NCBI GenBank assembly: GCA_030704615.1
Contig: CM060731.1
Location: forward strand, 93,230,756-93,294,755
Direction: 5' to 3'
DNA from: Takakia lepidozioides
Lineage: Eukaryota; Streptophyta; Takakiopsida; Takakiales; Takakiaceae
Length of the DNA stretch: 64,000 bases
Translations under genes and position numbers: made by a program
The notes under the pieces: model-generated
Told to the model about the DNA's origin: nothing
The model's input: only the letters and a program-made list of their open reading frames with translations
The model's database searches: none
Shown here: positions 57,127-64,000 of the stretch, in pieces
How the letters are laid out: each line of letters begins with the position of its first letter
How positions within the stretch are numbered: position 1 is the first letter of the stretch

Positions 57127-59255
57127 CTACCTATGTGTTGTATCCCGCTGCAATAGAATATTGACTTCGTTGAAAGTCAGAGTGGCCTGGTGAACGAAGT
57201 TGTCACGCTTGGGATCACAAACCATCATCTTCAAAAATATGAAATATAAATGTTTGCAGGGTATGAATTTACCTCTCTTGCCCAAATTGGTTGATAGCAT
57301 ATTCACAAAATCAGGACAGGTGCAATTGGGGAAATTGGAAACTGTGATGTCGTACGCCCTGTCATGAACAGCAGATGTCGAAGTGATCATTGTGTTCACC
57401 CGACCATGCCCTGGATCGGGCACTTCCGTGGTGCTTGCAACACAAGCTTGGAGCATTCTTGCGGACTCCACCTTGCCGAAGTATTCTGCGGTTGGAGGGA
57501 AACGCCGAACCAGCTTTCCATCTCGTTTGGTTGGCCACAAGTGAGGATTTACCGGAGGGACCCGACAAGACGCGGAACTGGAAGCAGATGCATGCAAAGG
57601 GGGTTGTCTTGCAAGGGAAAAGCCTGCCTCCTCCAGCATTGCAATCTCTTGACTTGTGAGATGTGTTCCCACCTTGACGGGCCAAACGGTTGGAGGAGCT
57701 GGCTTCATCACCATGGAAGGTCGCACAGTTCCATGCACACATCTACCACAATCATCTGCGCAGAACCAGAACTTGTGGTTCTTGGCTTCTGGTTGGCCGT
57801 ATGGACGCATCAAACCAGTGAAAGTCGGAGCAGGAGACCGGGCACCACCTCTGGATATAGATGAATTGTATTTTTCGATATTAGTTGCCCTGATCTCCGT
57901 ACATTTCACACGAGACCCTGCACTTGTGCGTTCTATGTGCCAAACGTGGTCGGGGCACGCGGACTCCAGCACATCAAGGAGGAAGTCTGTCTCCTGCACC
58001 ATTTCAGTGGTAGTGTTTAATGCTGGAGCCTGCCGTCGTGACTGAGGTTCCTCCAGAATGGAGGTTCCGGACATGGATCTGTCATGCAGGGGAACACGAG
58101 GCTTCGAGAAGTTAGCACGGTCTGCCCTGTGCGAATCGGAATCCGAACCAGGTGGGGTGTTCAATTTCCTCTTACAGGAGCCGAATCTCTCCTCCCCTTC
58201 CAGATGTGGAACTCTAGACACAAGTGGCGTTCCCTGGGCATACATGCTCACCGCCCGTGCTATCTTGCTTGGATCCCCAGATCTGCTCGCAGCACGCAAC
58301 ATCAACTCTAGTTTGTCCGGACCCTTGCCACCAACCCCACCTCGCAAGAAGTCACGGTATCTGGTTTGTTGTTGCAAGGCACGTATCAGATCATCAGTTG
58401 TTGCCACATACAAATCTGGACCTCGTTTCCCAGACTGTTGTAACCATGTGTTGTGCACTATCTCTGCCAAATTGCAAGATGGCATGTCTGCCATTTCCTC
58501 AATGGAGATGTTCTGCAAAGTGGAAAACCACACTTCAGAACAGCGGACAGGCAACAACATAAAGAAAGCAAACAGAGCAAAATTTGGAAAGTAAAGTTAT
58601 GAATAAAGCAAGCAATAGAAGCCACGCACCATTGTCATGGCTGCTCCCCACTGTCTGTACCGGAAGGGCCAAAACGCTAGCCAATCTTCCAATGCTCTCA
58701 TACTCTCAAGCGATGCAGCTCTAGAAGAGAACCACCAGACACAAATTGTTTGGAACAAAGTGTTCGCCTCCTTCATTGTTCTAGCATCTTTGTACTCTTT
58801 GCACAATTTACGATGTTGTGTCTGCATCTCTGGTTTGATGTCCGACTTTGTATGTTTCTCCAGAGATTGTGTCCAATGGAACAGACATGTACGCTCTCTG
58901 CCCTCCATTGGCACTTTTGGGTCGCCTGATCCGAAGACAATTCAAACAGCATTGAAATTCGCCCGAGCACTATCTGCCATGAAACTAGCAAAATTTGGAG
59001 ATGGTAGCCCATAACACGAATCAGCAAATTCCACATTAGCTTATGGGATTCCGTATCCTCGGATTGCATGTCACACACTGCAATTGTCATAACTCGTTCG
59101 TACACAGGATCGTACACATGACAAGCCATTGTCGTCCAATCTTTCACTCGTTTCACATGATCAAACATAAGAAAATAATTCTGCAGGTCCCCACTCTTCT
59201 GCATGCGCTTCACGAGGCTAACCCTGCTGCCCTCCCCAGCAGTCGACATTTTGAA
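57127..59255 (-). pseudogene. MULE-type transposase M4, 3' half
   Basis: Exon 59,255-58,630 follows an ACAG acceptor and encodes MFDHVKRV, FMADSARANFNAVRIVFG (frameshifted near 59,020) and TCLFHWTQSLEKH, the MULE core. After a GTGCGTGG...TTTGCAG intron, exon 58,512-57,127 is fully open: NLAEIVHNTW (catalytic-Glu region), a Cys cluster (FWFCADDCGRCVHGT) and a C-terminal SWIM finger (CTCPDF...PCKHLYFIFL). The N-terminal zinc-binding exons are absent upstream. It is diverged from M1-M3 and no P gene is nearby. It is the least damaged C-terminal region in the window and shows what M2/M3 have lost. Confidence 0.65.
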
Positions 59256-59941
59256 AGCCTGTTATGGTAATGATTTCCCTACCCCAGACATAGAACTTGG
59301 TCTTGGGGCATGGAATAAGAGGTGGGAATATTACTCTACCCTGTCATTGAAATGATACACCAGCCCCAGATCTAAAACAGATCATGGGGCAAAAAACATG
59401 GTGTCAATAAGTGATTTGATGTGCAAAGTAGGGCAGCTGATTATACCCTATTGTATAAGCTGCCAAATATCAGTCTGTAACCCTGCTTTGGTGATGTTCT
59501 TTATGTAAAGAAATGCTCTTATTTTGTCCTTAAGCCTTCTATGTGATCATAAATGGCTTCTTTAAGACAAACAAACATTTCTAGCCATGAACAGTGATCA
59601 ATGGATCTTTATTTGGACATGGATACTTTGTCGCACACCTCATTTCGGTAAACTCCCCTTCAAGTCATAGTTACTCGCTTTGATGCGCGCGCCTGACTCC
59701 CAACCTGGCCGCCGGGCCAACTTGGAGTTTCGGCTGCTCACCGGGACATAACGGTCCCCTTCCGCTTCCCTCTAAACCCTCCACCTATTTGGGACTAGGA
59801 GAATTCCCTTTGGTAGATGGCAGTCCGGAACAGCTCCCCACTCTTTGGTCGCTTTCCGGCTCGCTCGCTTACTCACTAGTTTTTGGTCACCAACGGGCTT
59901 GCACCGTTCTCGGGGTTACTACTCCCTATATATACTTCTGT
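59256..59941. other. unannotated spacer
   Basis: Intron-like and intergenic DNA 5' of M4. No domain, repeat or RNA is recognised. Confidence 0.3.
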
Positions 59942-60353
59942 AGCTGTCCGCGGGGGTTCCACAACCAGCCATGCCATTTTATGGCGAACCACCACGAAAA
60001 CCCTCGACTCCCGGTGGTGAGTCGCGGTGAGTCTTGGCCCGCTCACCACGGCCCCTATGGACCGTGATGAGTCCCAAGACTCCCCACGACTCCCACCACG
60101 AGGTCCCCGCCCCATGGTGAGTCCTATGCCACCCCCACTAAGTCCCACTAAGCTACCACCACCCCTTGTGGAGCCACCCCCACCGCAACCCGGTGTGCGG
60201 GGCTCCACCTAGTGAGCGCCTCCGCTTCCCTGAGTGCCTTGGGCACTCAAGGGTGCCTCAGCCCCCCATACCTATCGCTGTCGCTGCCCCCACCACAGGG
60301 GCAGCCCCTGATGTGTCCCGACCCCCTGCCCTCAAGGCAAAGGGCCGCGACAC
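59942..60353 (+). repeat. GC-rich repeat Q, fullest copy
   Basis: The 5' part (GGGGGTTCCACAACCAGCC...ACTCCCACCACGAGG) recurs inverted at 63,857-64,000. The 3' part recurs inverted at 50,410-50,592. The Q repeat therefore occurs three times, twice exactly at a breakpoint of a truncated Gypsy pol. Confidence 0.7.
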
Positions 60354-61226
60354 ACACCCCTACCAACAGGGAGTCGATGTCCTCATCGACTTGTCCATTT
60401 TGTAGAAACGAACATCCAAGTTGTGGCGTCCCACATCAAGGAGTTTGTTTCCGCACCATGGCGTCCCATGGCAAAGAACCAAACCCCACACTTGACTCTA
60501 CTCTCCACTAGCTAGTTCGGCCGACTTCCTCCAAGTCCCGGCCAAGGGTGGAGCCTCTCCAGCTCCTCCCAGTGCACTCTTCTTGGCCTACTTCAAGGCC
60601 AAGGAACGATCCTCCCCGAGGATCGAATCGCCTTACTGCAACAACATTGCTTGCGATCGCTCATGATGCCGCTTTTGGCATCACCTTGAGCAAGGGTTCA
60701 CCTGGAACCCTCTTTGACTAGGAAGATAATCTTGAACCAACCGTGCGCCCCAATCACTACAATTGGGTCCGCCTTGGAATGCTGGCCTGAGGTACGGGAA
60801 CACGCCGAAGCCGCACTACGACTTCGTCCCGAGGCTACACGATTATAGTACGTGAACGGAAGCACGTAGCTTCCGCGTTAGCCCGCACTACAAGGCAACC
60901 CCCTCGGTAGCGCAGTTATAGTACGCGCACGCGCCAGGTGCGCACTAGCACGTGAACTCCCAAATAAGGCGCAAGTTTCCTTGCCCCTTGGATGGGAGTC
61001 ACCCGATTTCGGCACTGCGCAAACACACGATTAACCCAATTTACCTCTCCCACTTTTGTAAGCTAGCATGCATTCTACACACTAGCCAACCACACCAAGC
61101 ATCACCATTCCAAACACAATAGGACGCACAATATTTGGGACCCATTTCCTTTATAACAAATTTTTGTACAATACAAGTTTTTGCAATCGGATTCCTGAGC
61201 TAGCTAAACCGGGCTAAGCATGCATT
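60354..61226 (-). other. putative 3' LTR region of the chromodomain Gypsy
   Basis: Read on the minus strand, a purine tract GTGGGGGAGGAAA at about 61,239-61,227 lies just after the pol stop and precedes TGCATGCTTAGCC, a plausible LTR start. The end is not clear and no second LTR is inside the window. Confidence 0.35.
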
Positions 61227-61258
61227 TCCTCCCCCACGCTCCAAGGTTGATGTCCCCA

Positions 61259-63856
61259 TCAACGTTTCTTCCGCTTTTGAGGTCGCCCTTCGAACGCTGC
61301 AACTGCCTCGGATGCGTTTCCCATTTCTGAGGCACGCACCCAAGATGCCTCCACAAGATGATAGCCCTTCCATTTGACGAGATACTCCGTTTCTCGGTTC
61401 TTGAACCTCCTCGACTTAAGTATTGCCTCCACCTCGTACTCAGGTTCATTTTCATGATCCAACAGCATAGGTGGCGGACGCAACACTTGCTGCCGATTCG
61501 GACGTGCTTCATCTTTGAAGTAAGGCTTCAAAAGGGAGACATGGAATACTGGGTGCACCTTGCTGTTTGCCGGCAGCTCCAATTCATACACATCCTCATT
61601 CATAACTCTCCGAATGCGAAAGGGACCCGCATACGGAGGTACGAACTTCGGACTCACTTCCGGAGGTAGTCGAAAATTCTTGATGTTCAACCAGACCTCT
61701 GTGCCTGCCTCAAACTTCACTTCCCTCCGCTTCCGATTCGCCTGCCTTTCATACCGTTTCCTAGCTTTGGCAATGTTGTACTTTGCGAGCTTCAACAAAC
61801 GCTCGCGTTCTTCCAGTACCGCCGCTACTGCCGGTTCCTCAACGTCCTGGGCGGCCCAACTTGTCGGCACCAGAGGTGCTTTTCCATAGACCAACACAAA
61901 AGGGGAAACTCCCGTCGCGGAGTGTTCTGTGTTATTATAACAGAACTCTGCCGCGTCTAAGTGTTCCATCCAGTCTGATTGGTCTGCCGACACGTAATTC
62001 CGCAAGAATTGCTTCACTACGGAATTCACTCTTTCCGTTTGGCCGTCCGTCGTAGGTCGGAAGGCGGTGCTCATCTTCAGCCTCGTCCCCATCTTCTTCC
62101 AAAGTGCTCTCCAGAATTTACTCGTAAACTTTGGATCGCGGTCCGAGACAATATCCTTCGGGACTCCATGATGCTTTAAGACGTGGGCGAAGTAAAGACG
62201 CCCTGTCTCCTGCGCCGTTGCCGTCTCCTTGGTGGGGATGAAATGGGCCATTTTACTGAACCTATCTACCACCACCATGATTGCATCGAATCCTTTTGAC
62301 ATCGGCATAGCAGTCATGAAATCCATCGAGACGCTTTCCCAAGTCCCCTCTGGAATCGGCAAGGGTTGTAACAGCCCCGCTTGCTTTTTGTACTCGCTCC
62401 GGTTTTGTTGGCATGTGGTGCATGTCTTGACATACTCCTCTGCCTCCTCCCTCAGTTTGGGCCAGAAATACTCTTTCTTCAAGAGTGCCGCAGTGCGCTT
62501 GGCTCCACCGTGGCCCGCAAGCGGGCTATCATGGCATTCTCTCAAGAGACTATCCCTGATCCCTCCCTTCGGCACGTAGAGACGCTTTTGCTTATACCGG
62601 AGCAGTCCATTCTGCAAGTGGAACTGCGATTTAACCCCCATCCTCAAGTCCTGCATCACGGACTTCGCCAGCTCATCCTTCCGACAAGCCTTCCGGATCT
62701 TCCCTTGGAGTGCCGTCTCGCCCTTGTACACCAACAAGAGCTGCTGCTTTCTACTTAAAGCATCGGCCACCACATTGTCCCGTCCCGGTTTGTACTGGAT
62801 ATCCACGTCGAACACTGCCAAAGTATCTTGCCACCTAAGTTGTTTTGGGGACAACTTGGGCTGCGTGGCAAAATACTTCACCGTGACATTGTCCGTGAAC
62901 ACCTTCACTGGGTTGGAACCAACATAGTGGCGCCAGAGTTCAAGGCAATGCACCACCGCCTTCATCTTTTTTCGTGCGTCGGCCACCGTCGCTCCACTTC
63001 ATTCAGTTTCTTACTTTCGTAAGCCACTGGACGTCCATCTTGCATAAGTACACCCCCAATTGCGAAGTCCGATGCATCTGTATGAATCTCAAACGGACGA
63101 TCGAACTCCGGGATTTTCAAGACTGGAGCTTCCGTCATCCGCTGCTTCAATTCAGCAAAAGCTTGGCCACAAAATGTGTTCCATACCCAGACTTTGGATT
63201 TACACAGAAGGTCCGACAGCGGCCCCGCGATCTTGGCAAAACTTCTCACATACTTCCGGTAATAGGAGGCGAGTCCTAGGAAGGATCGCACTCCCGGGAC
63301 CGAAGTCGGAGGCTCCCAGTCCAAGATCGCCCTCACCTTTCTGTCATCCATTTTGATCCCATCCTGTGTAATCACATGCCCCAAGAACTCCACTTTTGTG
63401 ACCCCGAATTCGCACTTTGAAGCTTTGGCATACAGCTTCCCTTCTCGCAATTTCTGGAACACCCTTTTGAGATGCTCCAGGTGCTCCTCCTTTGTTTTCG
63501 AGTACACCAAGATGTCGTCGATGTACACGATCACAAAGTCATCCAACCACTCCTGGAAAAGGCTGTTCATCAGCGTGCTAAATGTCGCTGGTGCATTGGT
63601 GAGCCCAAAAGGCATCACCAAGAACTCATATGAACCATACCTTGTCCTGCACGCGGTCTTCTCCTCATCTCCTTCTGCCACCCGAATTTGGTGATAGCCG
63701 GAGCGCAAGTCGATCCGGCTGAAATACTTCGCTCCTGCCAACCGATCGAAGAGGTCGTCGATCCTTGGCAAAGGGTACCGGTTTTTGATAGTCACCTTAT
63801 TCAAAGCCCTGTAATCGACACACATCCGCAGCGTCCCATCCTTCTTGTCTGCAAAT
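61259..63856 (-). pseudogene. chromovirus-type Gypsy pol (RT, RNase H, integrase, chromodomain)
   Basis: RT begins abruptly at [19 protein letters not shown] (no gag or protease), with YIDDILVYS and [15 protein letters not shown]. RNase H has [13 protein letters not shown] frameshift at about 62,975 separates two frames (WPTHEK / [14 protein letters not shown]). The integrase has an HHCC region (HDSPLAGHGGAKRT...CTTCQQNR) and DDE residues in SMDFMTAMP and SDRDPKFTSKFW. The C-terminus is a chromodomain (EYEVEAILKSRR...YLVKWKGY...SWVRA), a chromatin-targeting module of chromoviruses. It belongs to a different clade from the Gypsy copies at 40-52 kb. Confidence 0.85.
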
Positions 63857-64000
63857 GGTGGGAGTCGTGGGGAGTCTTGGGACTCATCACGGTCCATAGG
63901 GGCCGTGGTGAGCGGGCCAAGACTCACCGCGACTCACCACCGGGAGTCGAGGGTTTTCGTGGTGGTTCGCCATAAAATGGCATGGCTGGTTGTGGAACCC
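63857..64000 (-). repeat. GC-rich repeat Q, 5' part, fused to RT
   Basis: Inverted match to 59,942-60,090. The minus-strand frame [17 protein letters not shown] in the repeat runs in phase into the RT at 63,856. It continues past the window edge. Confidence 0.75.

Noticed and set aside
1-64000. tRNA or rRNA genes
   Set aside because: No cloverleaf with A- and B-box words and no rRNA core sequence was recognised by eye; a tRNAscan-SE and Rfam run would settle it.

Overview
The window is eukaryotic, repeat-dense nuclear DNA from the green-plant lineage. It shows spliceosomal introns (GT...AG, CTAAC-like branch sites), AATAAA signals, Ty3/Gypsy, CACTA and MULE-type transposons and a fragment of a plant-type PPR gene. 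A large-genome charophyte alga such as a Characeae would fit, but that is an inference from overall character; the sequence does not name the species. I see no intact ordinary host gene. Almost everything recognisable is a transposon, a transposon-borne gene or a dispersed repeat, usually broken by stops and frameshifts.

The most unusual content is a recurrent pair of genes. The first (M) is a MULE-type transposase with a WRKY/GCM-like zinc-binding N-terminal part, a DDE core and a C-terminal SWIM finger; there are four copies, at 10.8-12.1, 21.8-25.4, 35.6-38.1 and 57.1-59.3 kb. The second (P) is a multi-exon gene with a ParB/sulfiredoxin-like domain (core DGNHRLLAW) followed, near its 3' end, by two motifs resembling a beta-class amino-methyltransferase. 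It also has four copies, at 12.8-15.3, 20.3-20.9, 28.1-32.6 and 39.0-50.1 kb. Around and inside these genes lie arrays of near-perfect palindromes (half-site GGAAATTCGGC). They are spaced about 53, 64, 72-75, 85 and 95-96 bp apart, close to whole helical turns. A ParB-like protein beside regular palindrome arrays invites comparison with parB/parS. That functional reading is a hypothesis.

Layout. 0-10.8 kb: several copies, in both orientations, of one dispersed repeat family. It has GGATGAA/TTCATCC boxes, a tiny conserved first exon (MA...LPQ..K with a GT donor), a covarying intronic hairpin and a 3' part with 192-bp repeats. A 5'-truncated LINE with an 18-bp target duplication and a decayed Gly/Arg-rich-tailed gene also lie here. 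10.8-15.3 kb: divergent M1/P1 pair, cut by a CACTA end at 15,335. 15.3-18.6 kb: CACTA-like element. 18.7-20.3 kb: another copy of the dispersed family. 20.3-39.6 kb: a giant inverted repeat whose arms each carry M plus palindrome arrays, with P3 in the centre. 39.0-50.1 kb: P4, with a 6.2-kb Gypsy body lacking LTRs in an intron; the PR-RT-RH part of that insert is inverted relative to gag and IN. 50.3-53 kb: a second, truncated Gypsy. 53-57 kb: mostly unrecognised DNA plus a PPR fragment. 57-59.3 kb: M4, an orphan 3' half. 59.9-64 kb: a chromodomain Gypsy pol flanked by inverted pieces of a GC-rich repeat.

M2 and M3 share the same premature stop and frameshift, and P3 and P4 share a stop. The duplications that built the 20-50 kb region therefore copied already defective genes, and any activity would have to come from intact copies elsewhere.
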